A stretch of DNA of 64,000 nt, taken from assembly GCF_005938745.2 (NCBI RefSeq), contig NZ_VCBX02000001.1, positions 5,904,501 to 5,968,500 on the forward strand, given 5' to 3'. This document shows, piece by piece, positions 34,734-43,964 of the stretch. Numbering within the stretch: the first letter of the stretch is position 1; each line of letters begins with the position of its first letter. The notes below the pieces were generated by a model. That model did no database searches and was not told the DNA's origin. It was given only the letters and a program-made list of their open reading frames with translations. The position numbers and the translations under genes are program-made. This DNA comes from Rhodococcus sp. KBS0724 (GTDB taxonomy: Bacteria > Actinomycetota > Actinomycetes > Mycobacteriales > Mycobacteriaceae).

Positions 34734-35641
34734 CGTGCACTCACCGCCCGACGAGTTCGGTACGTGCGCTCTCCGAACGTGACCAGTTCGGTCGGGCCGC
34801 CGGATTGCGCCGACTCCGGTCGGCGCAGGTAGTAGACGCACTCGTCCGGGAGATCCGTCAGCTGCGGAGGTGATCCGGGGATCGGCTTGAGCCCGCGGGA
34901 CGGCAAGGCTCCGAGCAGGTCTCGGGTGTAATCGTGAAGCGGGTCCTGCAGAACCTGCGCTGCCGGCCCCGTCTCCATGATGCGCGAGGCGTACATGACG
35001 GCCAACCTGTCGGCGATGGCAACGCGAGTCAACGACGCCAGATCGTGGGTGATGAGCAGGACCGCAGCGCCGGCGTCGGCGCAGTCTCGCAGCAGGCCGA
35101 GAACATGATCGGTGAGTGCTCGGTCCAGGTTGGCGGTCGGCTCGTCCGCCACGATCACCGACGGGTCTCCTGCCAGCGCGCCGGCAATCGCGACGCGCTG
35201 CGCCATGCCTCCCGACAGTTCATGCGGGTAGCAGTCGAGGGCAGCAGGTTCGAGACCCACACGCTGCGCCAAACCGTCGCAGGTCTGCGCGGTGCCGAGT
35301 GCGTCGATCGTCTCCTGCAGCTGTGATCGTGCAGTCCGAACCGGAGTGAGATATGTTGCGGCAGATTGTGGTACCAGCGCCGCGTGCCTGCCACGGAAGG
35401 GCGTTCCGGAGAACACGTCGATGCCGTCGACAGTGATGGTGCCGGTGCGATGAGTGCCAGGCGGCAGCATATTCATCACCGAGGTCGCGATGATGGATTT
35501 GCCGCAGCCGGATTCGCCGACCAGGGCAGTGACTGTCCCGAGTGGCACCGCAAGGTCGATGTTGCTGGCAGCGTGAACAACCGAGCCGTCGGGCAACGGA
35601 ATCCGGACGGTGAGGGCGCCGATCCGCAGGCCGGTAGTCAC
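34730..35641 (-). CDS. Peptide/nickel-type ABC transporter ATP-binding protein (first NBD)
   Basis: 303-residue OppD/DppD-type ATPase: Walker A GESGCGKSI, signature LSGGMAQRVAIAGAL, Walker B VIVADEPTANLD, then an Opp/Dpp C-terminal extension (PLHDYTRDLLGALPSR). The Cys-containing C-terminal part that can hold an iron-sulfur cluster in some relatives is reduced to ECVYYLRRP. GTG 35641 overlaps the permease stop (GTGA). Works with the other ATPase and the two permeases. Confidence 0.88.
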   Translation of the reverse strand: MTTGLRIGALTVRIPLPDGSVVHAASNIDLAVPLGTVTALVGESGCGKSIIATSVMNMLPPGTHRTGTITVDGIDVFSGTPFRGRHAALVPQSAATYLTPVRTARSQLQETIDALGTAQTCDGLAQRVGLEPAALDCYPHELSGGMAQRVAIAGALAGDPSVIVADEPTANLDRALTDHVLGLLRDCADAGAAVLLITHDLASLTRVAIADRLAVMYASRIMETGPAAQVLQDPLHDYTRDLLGALPSRGLKPIPGSPPQLTDLPDECVYYLRRPESAQSGGPTELVTFGERTYRTRRAVSAR

Positions 35642-36459
35642 AGTCGGAGCTCCGATGGTCGAGGCGGTGCGAGCGTGGAACGCAATGCCGAACCGGCCAC
35701 CGCCACTGCGATAGTCGTGATCACCAGGACAGCAGCGGGAAACACCAGCGTCCACCAACCACCGAGTAGAAGAGAGCTGCGAGCTTCTTCCAGAAGTGTT
35801 CCCAGACTGGGCTTGTGGGGCGGTAAGCCGAATCCGAGGAACGAGAGGGTCGACTCGTGCCACACGGCGTGCGGCAGCAGCAGGACAACGGCGATCAAAG
35901 CCTGCGGCGCAGCTGCCGGAACGAGGTGACGCGTGATCACATGTCGACGGCTGGCACCAGCGAGGACGGCTGCGTCGATGTACGGCCGGTCACGCAAATT
36001 CAGGATCTCGCCGCGGATGATGCGAGCCACCTGGGTCCAGTGCGTGAGTGCGATCGAGAGCACGATGGCGAGGATACTGCCGCGGAACATCGCGACGATG
36101 ACGATGCCGAGCAGCAGATGCGGGAGGGCGTTCACCGCGTCGGTCCCGCGCATGACAAATCGGTCGACCCACCCGCCGAGTAGCCCGGCGGTGGTGCCTA
36201 CTGCCACACCGATCACCGTGGACAACAGTGCGCAGGCGAGCGCGATCAGCAACGATGTCCGGATACCGGCGGCCACGCGGACGAACAGGTCTCGCCCGGC
36301 CGAATCAGTGCCGAAGGGATGCGCGAGCGAAGGCGCCATGCGGGCCTGCGCAAAGTCGGTGACACGGTCGTCGACGCCGGCGATCCACGGAACCAAGCCC
36401 GCGTAGAGCGCGATGAGGATCAAGGCACCGACGGCGATTGCGAAGCGGTGCTTAGCCAT
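35638..36459 (-). CDS. Peptide/nickel-type ABC transporter permease (DppC-like)
   Basis: 273-residue inner-membrane permease with an N-terminal helix (about 8-28), a short external segment and about five further helices. The EAA-type coupling loop LAGASRRHVITRHLVP contacts the ATPases. HPFGTDSAGRDLFVRV after the first helix is typical of DppC/OppC. ATG 36459 overlaps the DppB-like gene by eight bases. Import cargo is not predictable from the permease. Confidence 0.9.
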   Translation of the reverse strand: MAKHRFAIAVGALILIALYAGLVPWIAGVDDRVTDFAQARMAPSLAHPFGTDSAGRDLFVRVAAGIRTSLLIALACALLSTVIGVAVGTTAGLLGGWVDRFVMRGTDAVNALPHLLLGIVIVAMFRGSILAIVLSIALTHWTQVARIIRGEILNLRDRPYIDAAVLAGASRRHVITRHLVPAAAPQALIAVVLLLPHAVWHESTLSFLGFGLPPHKPSLGTLLEEARSSLLLGGWWTLVFPAAVLVITTIAVAVAGSALRSTLAPPRPSELRL

Positions 36460-37489
36460 CGGTGCTCACTCTCGGGTCGAGGACGACAACAATGACGTCA
36501 GCGAGAAGTGATCCGAGCATGACGGTCAGAGTTGTTCCGACCGTGAGGAATGCGAGTAGCGCCATGTCGAGGTCTCGGGCAGACGAGACGATGGCACCCG
36601 CAATTCCCGGCCAACTGAACACTTCCTCCACGAGTACCGCCCCGACGACAAGTTCAGGCAACCGGACACCGATGATGTTGGCAAACGGCGCAAGTGAGGT
36701 CGGCACGATATGACGCTTCGTGATGGTGGAAGCCGGTATTCCGCGCGCCACCGCGCCGGCGACAAATCCTTCACCGGTCGACCCGACGACGGATTCGCGG
36801 ACTGCGAGGAGAAGCCACGGCATTTGCGAGATCGCGAGAACAGCGACCGGAAGAATCAGGTGACGAATGACTTGTCCCGGTGTGGGATCGGCGCCCCCGT
36901 CCGTCAAGCCCGCCACGGGCAGCCACCCGAGTGTCAGCGCGAAGAGCGCGATGGCTCCGAGCGAGAGAACAAACGGCGGAAGTCCTTGAATGACGACACA
37001 CAGCCCTGACACGGTTCTGTCCAGGAACCCGCCCTTGCGGATTCCGGCGAGAACGCCCAGCGCCAGAGATGAGAGGATCGCGATCACCAGGCTGGTTCCC
37101 ACCAGGAGCAGTGTCCACGGTAGACGTTCGGAAATAACTTGGGCGACTGGCTGATTGAAGGAACGGGAGATACCAAGATCGCCGGTCACCACTCCCTGTA
37201 GCCACGTCCAGTACGTGCTGTACCAGGGGTTGCCGAAACCCATCTGCGCGGCAATCAGCGCCTTGTCCGCATCGCTGGTCGTCACGTACCGAGAGCCCAG
37301 ATAGCCGACGAGCGGATCGAACGGTGAGATTGCCGCGGCGGCAAACAAACCGGCGGACACGACGATGATCACCGGGACGATGAACAGCATCCGGCGCCCG
37401 ACCATGACGAAGACGGCGCGTCGACGAGCGTTGTGCGTTCGTGCCGGATCCGACGTCGCGGCGGAGGCCCGTACGTCGACGGCTGTCAT
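36452..37489 (-). CDS. Peptide/nickel-type ABC transporter permease (DppB-like)
   Basis: 345-residue permease with about six helices, the first at about 35-55 (MLFIVPVIIVVSAGLFAAAA), after a somewhat long basic N-terminus. WLQGVVTGDLGISRSFNQPV and the coupling loop ARGIPASTITKRHIVP are DppB/OppB features. ATG 37489 overlaps the substrate-binding protein stop (ATGA). Forms the channel with the DppC-like protein. Confidence 0.9.
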   Translation of the reverse strand: MTAVDVRASAATSDPARTHNARRRAVFVMVGRRMLFIVPVIIVVSAGLFAAAAISPFDPLVGYLGSRYVTTSDADKALIAAQMGFGNPWYSTYWTWLQGVVTGDLGISRSFNQPVAQVISERLPWTLLLVGTSLVIAILSSLALGVLAGIRKGGFLDRTVSGLCVVIQGLPPFVLSLGAIALFALTLGWLPVAGLTDGGADPTPGQVIRHLILPVAVLAISQMPWLLLAVRESVVGSTGEGFVAGAVARGIPASTITKRHIVPTSLAPFANIIGVRLPELVVGAVLVEEVFSWPGIAGAIVSSARDLDMALLAFLTVGTTLTVMLGSLLADVIVVVLDPRVSTDG

Positions 37490-39102
37490 TGTTCTTGCGT
37501 CCAGGTTTGCAAGGACCACCACGGACCCCAGGTCACTCCATGCGCGTGCGGTTCCAGCACCGGACCGGACATCGCCCAATCGGAGTCCTTGGATACATAG
37601 GTGTGGTCGAGGAAGACCAGATACACGTAGCCGGGATCGTCGACGTAGGCCTGCTGGACGTCTCGGTACGCGGCGTCGCGGGTCGCATGGTCGAGACTGC
37701 GGCGACCGATGTCGAGGGATGCGTCGACGGCACGATTCGAGTAGTCGCTGGGATTGTCGTAAATACTGCCGACACCGGGAGCGATAGACGCGGAATTGAG
37801 TGCGTCGTAGGCCTGGGTATCAGGATCGAACGGTTCGTCGCCGCCGCCGAGCAGTGTGGAGTCCCGATTGATTCGCGGATCGATCCGATCCCACGACAGT
37901 GCTTCGAGATCAACTTCGACGCCGATTCCCAGCGCGTCGGATGCAAAGGCCTGCGCCAAGTCTCGACGGACCGTGTCCACGGAGTTGTACATGATCGTGA
38001 ACTGAGCGCGTTGACCGTCCTTCGAACGAATCCCGTCACGGCCTTCGATCCAGCCGGCGTCGGTGAGGATCTGCTCGGCCTTGGCCGGGTCGTACGTAAA
38101 CGTGGCATCCGGGTTGTACGACGCACCGTAGACCGCGGGAATCGGTGTGGCGGCGACGCGGCCGTGCCCACCGAGAACGTTGTCGATCATGGACTGCCGG
38201 TTGGCTGCCAGATTCAGCGCCATACGCATCGCCCGGTCACCGGCTACCGGATTGTCCGTCGGAAGTGACACTCCACGCCAATCCGCCGACTGATGAGCCG
38301 TCACCGACATGCCGTCCCGAGATTCGAACGTATTGGCAAGCAGCGGAGGGAGATTGGTGCCGTCTATTTCGCCCGACGCCATTCGTTGCGCCCGGGTGTT
38401 GTCGTCCGGAACATAGAGCAGCGTGAGCTTCTTGATTTCCGGTGCGCCGTCCCAGTAGTTCTCGTTGGCGGTGAACACCGCGCGATCGGGAGACAGATCG
38501 ACAAGGGTGTATGGACCAGTGCCGATCGGTTCGGTGTTGAGTGTCGACTCGGCCGCCAGAGCGGGTGTCGCCACGGACTCCGACGGCACAATGCCGATCA
38601 GCATCTTGGTGAGCAGTGGTGCGTAGGAGTACGCGAGACGGAACTCGACGGTGTTGTCATCCATTGCGACGACATCGGCGATCATGTCGAACGACGACTT
38701 CGCCTCGGACGCCGACGCCGGATCGAGGATCGCCTTGTAAGTGGCCACCACGTCCGCGGCGTCAAAGGAGGAGCCGTCGGAAAAGGTGACGCCGTCCCGG
38801 AGCGTGACGGTCCAGAGCGACGCGTCCGCGTTGGCGGTGGGGATCGACGTGGCAAGAGCCGGTTCGAAGCCAGGCATTCCGTCACCGCCGGTGAGGCGCA
38901 CCAAACCGTCGTACATCTTGGCTTCGCCTGCTGCCCCGAAGCCCGCGACGGGGTTGTATCCGCCCAGTTCGTAGCCGTCGGCGAGGACAAGACCGTCGCT
39001 CGCGGTCGACGTGCCCGACGGGGTGCTGCACGACGTGACGAGCAGGGTGCCGACGACGGCAGCGCTCACAAGCGTCGGAACTCCGGATCGGATGAGACTC
39101 AC
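37486..39102 (-). CDS. ABC transporter substrate-binding lipoprotein, family 5
   Basis: 538-residue extracellular solute-binding protein of the peptide/nickel family (SBP family 5). The signal peptide ends in the lipobox LVTSC (Cys near residue 24), followed by a Ser/Thr-rich tether. Lobe motifs ATSIPTANADASLWTVTLRDG and FSDGSSFDAADVV are typical of Opp/Dpp binding proteins. GTG 39102 has a GGAAAGGGG purine run upstream; longer in-frame extensions lack a signal. First gene of the importer operon. The upstream 93 bases hold an AT-rich palindrome (39135-39146). Confidence 0.88.
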   Translation of the reverse strand: MSLIRSGVPTLVSAAVVGTLLVTSCSTPSGTSTASDGLVLADGYELGGYNPVAGFGAAGEAKMYDGLVRLTGGDGMPGFEPALATSIPTANADASLWTVTLRDGVTFSDGSSFDAADVVATYKAILDPASASEAKSSFDMIADVVAMDDNTVEFRLAYSYAPLLTKMLIGIVPSESVATPALAAESTLNTEPIGTGPYTLVDLSPDRAVFTANENYWDGAPEIKKLTLLYVPDDNTRAQRMASGEIDGTNLPPLLANTFESRDGMSVTAHQSADWRGVSLPTDNPVAGDRAMRMALNLAANRQSMIDNVLGGHGRVAATPIPAVYGASYNPDATFTYDPAKAEQILTDAGWIEGRDGIRSKDGQRAQFTIMYNSVDTVRRDLAQAFASDALGIGVEVDLEALSWDRIDPRINRDSTLLGGGDEPFDPDTQAYDALNSASIAPGVGSIYDNPSDYSNRAVDASLDIGRRSLDHATRDAAYRDVQQAYVDDPGYVYLVFLDHTYVSKDSDWAMSGPVLEPHAHGVTWGPWWSLQTWTQEQ

Positions 39103-39134
39103 GAATTGCCCCTTTCCTTCTGAATAAAAATAAC

Positions 39135-39146
39135 ATCTGTACAGAT
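39135..39146. promoter_or_regulatory. Palindrome upstream of ABC importer operon
   Basis: Perfect 12-base palindrome ATCTGTACAGAT in an AT-rich stretch unusual for this genome, 33 bases before the substrate-binding protein start, with a further CAGAT half-site at about 39150. Probably an operator or promoter element; the regulator is unknown. Confidence 0.45.
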
Positions 39147-39195
39147 ATTCAGATAAGAAAAGGGGCAATCCGGACGATTTGACAGATGGCCGCTG

Positions 39196-40407
39196 TCAGG
39201 ACAGCGCGTGAACCAACTGCGGCAGCGGCAGGCCGGTGTAGTTCTCGGCGATCAGAGTCAAACCAGCTTCGGAGCTGGTCACGACGTCGAGTTCGGCTTC
39301 CTGCCGCTTGATGTCGAACGGCGATGCGTCAGGCGCGGTGTGCAGCATCGTCGACATCCACCACGAGAAATGCTGAGCACGCCACACCCGCGGCAGCACA
39401 GCCGCGGAGTAACCGTCGAGGCCTTGCCTATCCCCGGCGGTAAAGAAACCGACCATCGCGTCGGCCAGAACCCACACGTCTGCCAGCGCGAGATTCATGC
39501 CCTTTGCGCCGGTCGGCGGAACAGTGTGCGCGGCGTCTCCGGCCAAGAACAAGTTGCCGGACTGCATGGGTTCGCACACAAAACTACGGAACGGCAGGAT
39601 GCTCTTCGAGAAGATGGCACCCTCCTTGACCTCGACGCCAGGTCCGTCCACGCGCCGATGCAACTCGTCCCAGATTCGATCATCCGACCAGTCGTCGACG
39701 GCGTCCTCGACCGATACCTGTAAATAGTGCCGCTGCACGGTTTCGGATCGTGTGCTGCAGAGCGAGAATCCCCGCGGGCTGTGGGCGTAGATGAGTTCGT
39801 CCGAGGTTCGCGGCGCTTCGGCAAGAATCCCGAACCAGACGAACGGGTACTGGCGGAAGTAGTCGGTACGGACCTCGGGTTCCGGAATCAGATGACGCGT
39901 CCCGGTTCGCGAACCATCGCATCCCGCAACAAGTTCGGAGTCCAGCCGCTGCGGGCGACCGTCGGCGTCGACAAATGTGATGAACGGGTGATCACCAGTG
40001 TGCTGGTGCACCTCGACGTCGCTGACACCGAAGCGGATGTCCCCACCGTCCGCCAGCCTGCGTGCAATCAGATCGATGAGCACCTCATGCTGGGGGTACA
40101 CGGTAACAGCCCGACCCGTGAGCCCCTCGAAGTCGACTCGGCGCCCTTCACCCGCGAACCTGATCTGAGTACCGGTGTGACGATGACCTTCCGCGAGCAA
40201 CCGATCACCCACGCCAGTTGCGATCATCAGATCCACAGTGTTCTGCTCGAGAATTCCCGCCCGGATCGTTCCTTCGACGTCTTCGCGCGTACGGCACTCC
40301 AGGACAACGGAATCGATCCCCTGAAGATGCAGAAGATGGGAGAGCATCAAACCGGCCGGACCGGCCCCGACGATACCGACCTGGGTACGAATGGGCGGCA
40401 GACTCAT
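39196..40407 (-). CDS. pobA: 4-hydroxybenzoate 3-monooxygenase
   Basis: 403-residue class A flavoprotein hydroxylase. It converts 4-hydroxybenzoate to protocatechuate with NAD(P)H and O2. FAD motifs are GAGPAG (about 14-19), the CDGSRTGTR motif at about 165, and LFLAGDAAHTVPPTGAKGMNLALAD at about 285. Closely matches PobA in length and in the segments RAGILEQ and FVCEPMQSGN. ATG 40407. Divergent from an IclR regulator, a common pobA/pobR arrangement. Protocatechuate would be degraded by genes outside this window. Confidence 0.92.
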   Translation of the reverse strand: MSLPPIRTQVGIVGAGPAGLMLSHLLHLQGIDSVVLECRTREDVEGTIRAGILEQNTVDLMIATGVGDRLLAEGHRHTGTQIRFAGEGRRVDFEGLTGRAVTVYPQHEVLIDLIARRLADGGDIRFGVSDVEVHQHTGDHPFITFVDADGRPQRLDSELVAGCDGSRTGTRHLIPEPEVRTDYFRQYPFVWFGILAEAPRTSDELIYAHSPRGFSLCSTRSETVQRHYLQVSVEDAVDDWSDDRIWDELHRRVDGPGVEVKEGAIFSKSILPFRSFVCEPMQSGNLFLAGDAAHTVPPTGAKGMNLALADVWVLADAMVGFFTAGDRQGLDGYSAAVLPRVWRAQHFSWWMSTMLHTAPDASPFDIKRQEAELDVVTSSEAGLTLIAENYTGLPLPQLVHALS

Positions 40408-40490
40408 AGAACTCTCCTCGGTAGGGAAAACTTGTGACTAATTGGATGGTCGCGGGACACGAGGGCTGTCAACAAGGTAGTTTTCGATGA

Positions 40491-41231
40491 GTGAAAGAAG
40501 TCGCAACGCCACCCGGGATGCTGGAACGAGCTATGGTCCTGCTCGATCTGTTCACTCCGCAGCACCCCCGCCAGACGATCACCGAACTCTCACTGGGTTC
40601 GGAATTGCCCGTGCCGACGGTCTTTCGTATCTGCCGGGAACTCACCAGACTCGGAGCCCTCGAACGCGACGACGACGGCCGGTTTCAGATCGGACTTCGG
40701 GTCTGGGAGATTGGATCCCGCGCGCCCCGCGCCCACGGTTTACGCTCCGTAGCAATGCCGTTCATGGAGGACTTGCACGAAATCACCGGCCAGAACGTGC
40801 AACTCGTCGTCCGCGACAACCGCGAGGCGGTCTATCTGGAGCGGTTGTCGAGCCACGACGCCGTCGGACTTGTCGGCCGGGCAGGTGGACGATTGCCGCT
40901 GCACGCGTCCAGCGGCGGACTGGTGCTTCTGGCTCATGCTCCCCAGAGCGTCTTCGATGACGTCGTAGCATCCGGATTGCGGGCATTGACACCGTTCACG
41001 ATCACCGACGAACCTACGCTGCGTTCTCTGCTGGCGGAGATCCGCCGCACCGACGTCGTCATAGCTCGCCAGTACCTCAACCTCGGCACTCTGGCGATAG
41101 CGTCGCCCATTCGCCGCGCTCGCGACGTTGTCGCGGCACTGTCCGTTGTCGTTCCACTCGACACCGGCAGCGCCTCCCTCGTCCCGGCGCTGCAGGCGAC
41201 CAGCCGCGCGATCTCCCGCGGAATTTCCTGA
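40491..41231 (+). CDS. pobR: IclR family regulator, probable PobR
   Basis: 246 residues: winged-helix N-terminus (about 10-70, TITELSLGSELPVPTVFRICREL) and an IclR effector domain (about 80-245, with LPLHASSGGLVLLAH). IclR regulators next to pobA usually activate it in response to 4-hydroxybenzoate. GTG 40491 is the first in-frame start. The 83-base space to pobA carries the shared promoter region; no clear palindrome was seen there. Convergent with the succinate dehydrogenase iron-sulfur gene. Confidence 0.83.
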   Translation: MKEVATPPGMLERAMVLLDLFTPQHPRQTITELSLGSELPVPTVFRICRELTRLGALERDDDGRFQIGLRVWEIGSRAPRAHGLRSVAMPFMEDLHEITGQNVQLVVRDNREAVYLERLSSHDAVGLVGRAGGRLPLHASSGGLVLLAHAPQSVFDDVVASGLRALTPFTITDEPTLRSLLAEIRRTDVVIARQYLNLGTLAIASPIRRARDVVAALSVVVPLDTGSASLVPALQATSRAISRGIS

Positions 41232-41237
41232 CCCGAA

Positions 41238-41993
41238 TCAGGTTTCACCACGACGGAAGATCTTGTTGCCCAGCCAGACCAACGGGTCGTAGCGCCGATC
41301 CACCACGCGTTCCTTCATCGGGATGATTGCGTTGTCGGTGATCTTGATGTCCTCCGGGCATACCTCGGTGCAGCATTTGGTGATGTTGCACAGGCCGAGT
41401 CCGTACTGGTCTTGCGCGGCGTCCCGACGGTCTGCTGTATCGAGCGGGTGCATTTCGAGTTCGGCGATCCGAATGAAGAAGCGGGGACCGGAGAACGCTG
41501 CTTTGTTGTCCTCGTGATCGCGCACCACGTGACAGGTGTTCTGGCACAAGAAGCACTCGATGCACTTGCGGAACTCCTGCGAGCGCGCGACGTCGATCTG
41601 CTGCATTCGGTACTCACCGGGAGCCAGGCCAGGGGGCGGTGTGAACGACGGAATCTCCCGCGCCTTCCGGTAATTGAAGGAGACATCGGTAACCAGATCA
41701 CGGATGACGGGGAACGCGCGCATCGGAGTCACAGTCACCACCTCGTCCTCCGCGAAAGTCGACATCCGTGTCATACACATCAGCCGCGGCCGCCCGTTGA
41801 TCTCCGCCGAGCACGATCCGCATTTGCCGGCCTTGCAGTTCCACCGCACCGCGAGGTCCGGAGTCTGTGTGGCCTGCAACCGGTGAATGATGTCGAGCAC
41901 CACCTCCCCCTCGTTCACCGGAACCGAATAGTCCTGCAGATCACCACCGTCTGCGTCACCGCGCCACACCCGGAAACTCGCGTCGTAGCCCAT
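41238..41993 (-). CDS. sdhB: Succinate dehydrogenase/fumarate reductase iron-sulfur subunit
   Basis: 251 residues. The [2Fe-2S] ferredoxin-like domain carries WNCKAGKCGSCSAEI plus a later Cys in RPRLMC. The C-terminal clusters use CIECFLCQNTC and CNITKCCTEVCPE. It passes electrons from the flavoprotein to the membrane subunit. ATG 41993 begins one base after the flavoprotein stop; a longer version to 42023 would overlap it. Similar to the mycobacterial Rv0247c-type (Sdh1) complex. Last gene of the sdh operon. Confidence 0.92.
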   Translation of the reverse strand: MGYDASFRVWRGDADGGDLQDYSVPVNEGEVVLDIIHRLQATQTPDLAVRWNCKAGKCGSCSAEINGRPRLMCMTRMSTFAEDEVVTVTPMRAFPVIRDLVTDVSFNYRKAREIPSFTPPPGLAPGEYRMQQIDVARSQEFRKCIECFLCQNTCHVVRDHEDNKAAFSGPRFFIRIAELEMHPLDTADRRDAAQDQYGLGLCNITKCCTEVCPEDIKITDNAIIPMKERVVDRRYDPLVWLGNKIFRRGET

Positions 41994-41994
41994 G

Positions 41995-43926
41995 TCAGGT
42001 ATTCCTTCCCGGATGACCGGCAAGTTCGGCGTCGGTGTAATACTTCGCCAACTCGTCGATATCGAAGAGCGCCAACAGATCCGGACGCATCGGTGATTGC
42101 GGTTCGGAGGTGACCTGCACGTCGGGCACTACGACGTCCGGACGCCCGGCCGTCTCGCCGTCCACGGCGCACACCAGCAGGGTGTTGCGCCACTGCGCAG
42201 CCATCGCCGGGTGATCATCGCGAGTATGTCCGCCCCGGCTCTCGGTACGCAGGAGGGCAGCCTTTGCGACACATTCGCTGACCAGCACCATGTTTCGCAG
42301 ATCCACGGCCAGATGCCATCCCGGATTGAACTGCCGGTGCCCCTCCACCACAACCGAATCGATCCGTCGTTTGATGTCGTCGAGCGTGCGCAGCGCACGA
42401 TCGACTTCCTCAGCGGTGCGGATGATGCCGACCAAGTCGTTCATCGTCTGCTGCAGTTCGGTGTGCAGGGTGTACGGGTTCTCGAGTGCGCCGGCGCCGG
42501 GCTGAGTGTCGAACGGAGAAAGCAACATCCGCGACGCGGCATCCACGTCGCCGTCCGCCACGACGGGGCGAGCAGGCAGCGACTTCACATAGGTCGCGGC
42601 GCCGAGGCCGGCTCGTCTACCGAATACGAGCAGATCCGACAGTGAATTCCCGCCCAGCCGGTTGGAGCCGTGCATTCCGCCGGAGCACTCCCCTGCCGCA
42701 AACAGTCCCGGCACGTTCGAGGAACCGGTGTCGGGATCCACCTCGATCCCGCCCATCACGTAGTGGCAGGTTGGGCCCACTTCCATTTGCTCTTTTGTGA
42801 TGTCGACGTCTGCCAGTTCCTTGAACTGGTGGTACATCGACGGCAACCGGCGCTTGATTTCCTCGGCAGGCATCCGGGACGCGATGTCGAGATACACACC
42901 ACCATGCGGAGTTTCGCGCCCTTCCTTCACCTCGGTGTTGATGGCACGGGCCACTTCGTCGCGAGGCAGCAGATCGGGGGTGCGTCTGTTGTTCTCCTGA
43001 TCCTCGTACCAACGATCGGCTTCTTCTGCCGTCTCGGCGTACTGGCCTTTGAACACCGGCGGAATGTAGGAGAACATGAAGCGATCACCCTCGGAGTTCT
43101 TGAGTACACCACCGTCACCGCGCACTCCCTCCGTCACGAGAATGCCTTTGACGCTAGGCGGCCACACCATGCCGGTCGGGTGGAACTGAACGAACTCCAT
43201 GTTGATCAGGTTGGCGCCCGCACGAAGGGCGAGTGCGTGCCCGTCTCCGGTGTACTCCCACGAATTGGATGTGACCTTGAACGACTTACCAATTCCGCCG
43301 GTGGCCATCACTACCGCCGGAGCTTCGAACAGCACACACCGTCCGCTCTCGCGCCAGTATCCGAAGGCACCGGAAATACGGTCGCCGTCCTTGGTCAGTT
43401 CCGAGATGGTGCATTCCGCGAAAACCTTGATGCGGGCCTCGTAGTCACCCGTCGCCGCGAAGTCTTCCTGCTGAAGCGAGACGATCTTCTGCTGCATCGT
43501 CCGAATGATCTCGAGACCTGTGCGGTCACCGACGTGAGCAAGCCGCGGATAGGTGTGACCACCGAAGTTGCGTTGACTGATTCGCCCGTCTGGCGTCCGA
43601 TCGAACAGTGCGCCATAAGTTTCGAGTTCCCATACCCGGTCCGGCGCCTCACGTGCGTGCAGTTCCGCCATCCTCCAGTTGTTGAGGAACTTGCCGCCGC
43701 GCATGGTGTCCTGAAAGTGCGTCTGCCAGGTGTCCTTCTCGTTGGCGTTGCCCATCGCTGCAGCGCACCCACCCTCCGCCATGACGGTGTGAGCCTTGCC
43801 GAACAGCGACTTACAGACCACGGCAACGGAAAGTCCCTGTTCCCTGGCCTCGATCACCGCACGTAGTCCGGCTCCGCCGGCTCCGATCACCACGACGTCG
43901 TATGTGTGCCGTTCGACTTCGGTCAT
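41995..43926 (-). CDS. sdhA: Succinate dehydrogenase/fumarate reductase flavoprotein subunit
   Basis: 643 residues. The dinucleotide motif VIGAGGAGLRAVIEA is at the N-terminus. HTVMAEGGCAAA carries the region of the His that binds FAD covalently in this family, and HPTGMVWPP, HGSNRLGGNSLSDL and RTESRGGHTRDDHP form the substrate and FAD pockets. Oxidises succinate to fumarate. ATG 43926. 38 bases after the membrane subunit gene and one base before sdhB. The length (above 600) fits the Rv0248c-like branch. Confidence 0.93.
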   Translation of the reverse strand: MTEVERHTYDVVVIGAGGAGLRAVIEAREQGLSVAVVCKSLFGKAHTVMAEGGCAAAMGNANEKDTWQTHFQDTMRGGKFLNNWRMAELHAREAPDRVWELETYGALFDRTPDGRISQRNFGGHTYPRLAHVGDRTGLEIIRTMQQKIVSLQQEDFAATGDYEARIKVFAECTISELTKDGDRISGAFGYWRESGRCVLFEAPAVVMATGGIGKSFKVTSNSWEYTGDGHALALRAGANLINMEFVQFHPTGMVWPPSVKGILVTEGVRGDGGVLKNSEGDRFMFSYIPPVFKGQYAETAEEADRWYEDQENNRRTPDLLPRDEVARAINTEVKEGRETPHGGVYLDIASRMPAEEIKRRLPSMYHQFKELADVDITKEQMEVGPTCHYVMGGIEVDPDTGSSNVPGLFAAGECSGGMHGSNRLGGNSLSDLLVFGRRAGLGAATYVKSLPARPVVADGDVDAASRMLLSPFDTQPGAGALENPYTLHTELQQTMNDLVGIIRTAEEVDRALRTLDDIKRRIDSVVVEGHRQFNPGWHLAVDLRNMVLVSECVAKAALLRTESRGGHTRDDHPAMAAQWRNTLLVCAVDGETAGRPDVVVPDVQVTSEPQSPMRPDLLALFDIDELAKYYTDAELAGHPGRNT

Positions 43927-43964
43927 TCACTCCCCCTGGAGAATTGGGCGACAGAATTGGGTGG

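Noticed and set aside
39181..39197. Terminator hairpin GACAG...CTGTC after pobA
   Set aside because: Only five base pairs, overlaps the stop codon and has no T tract.
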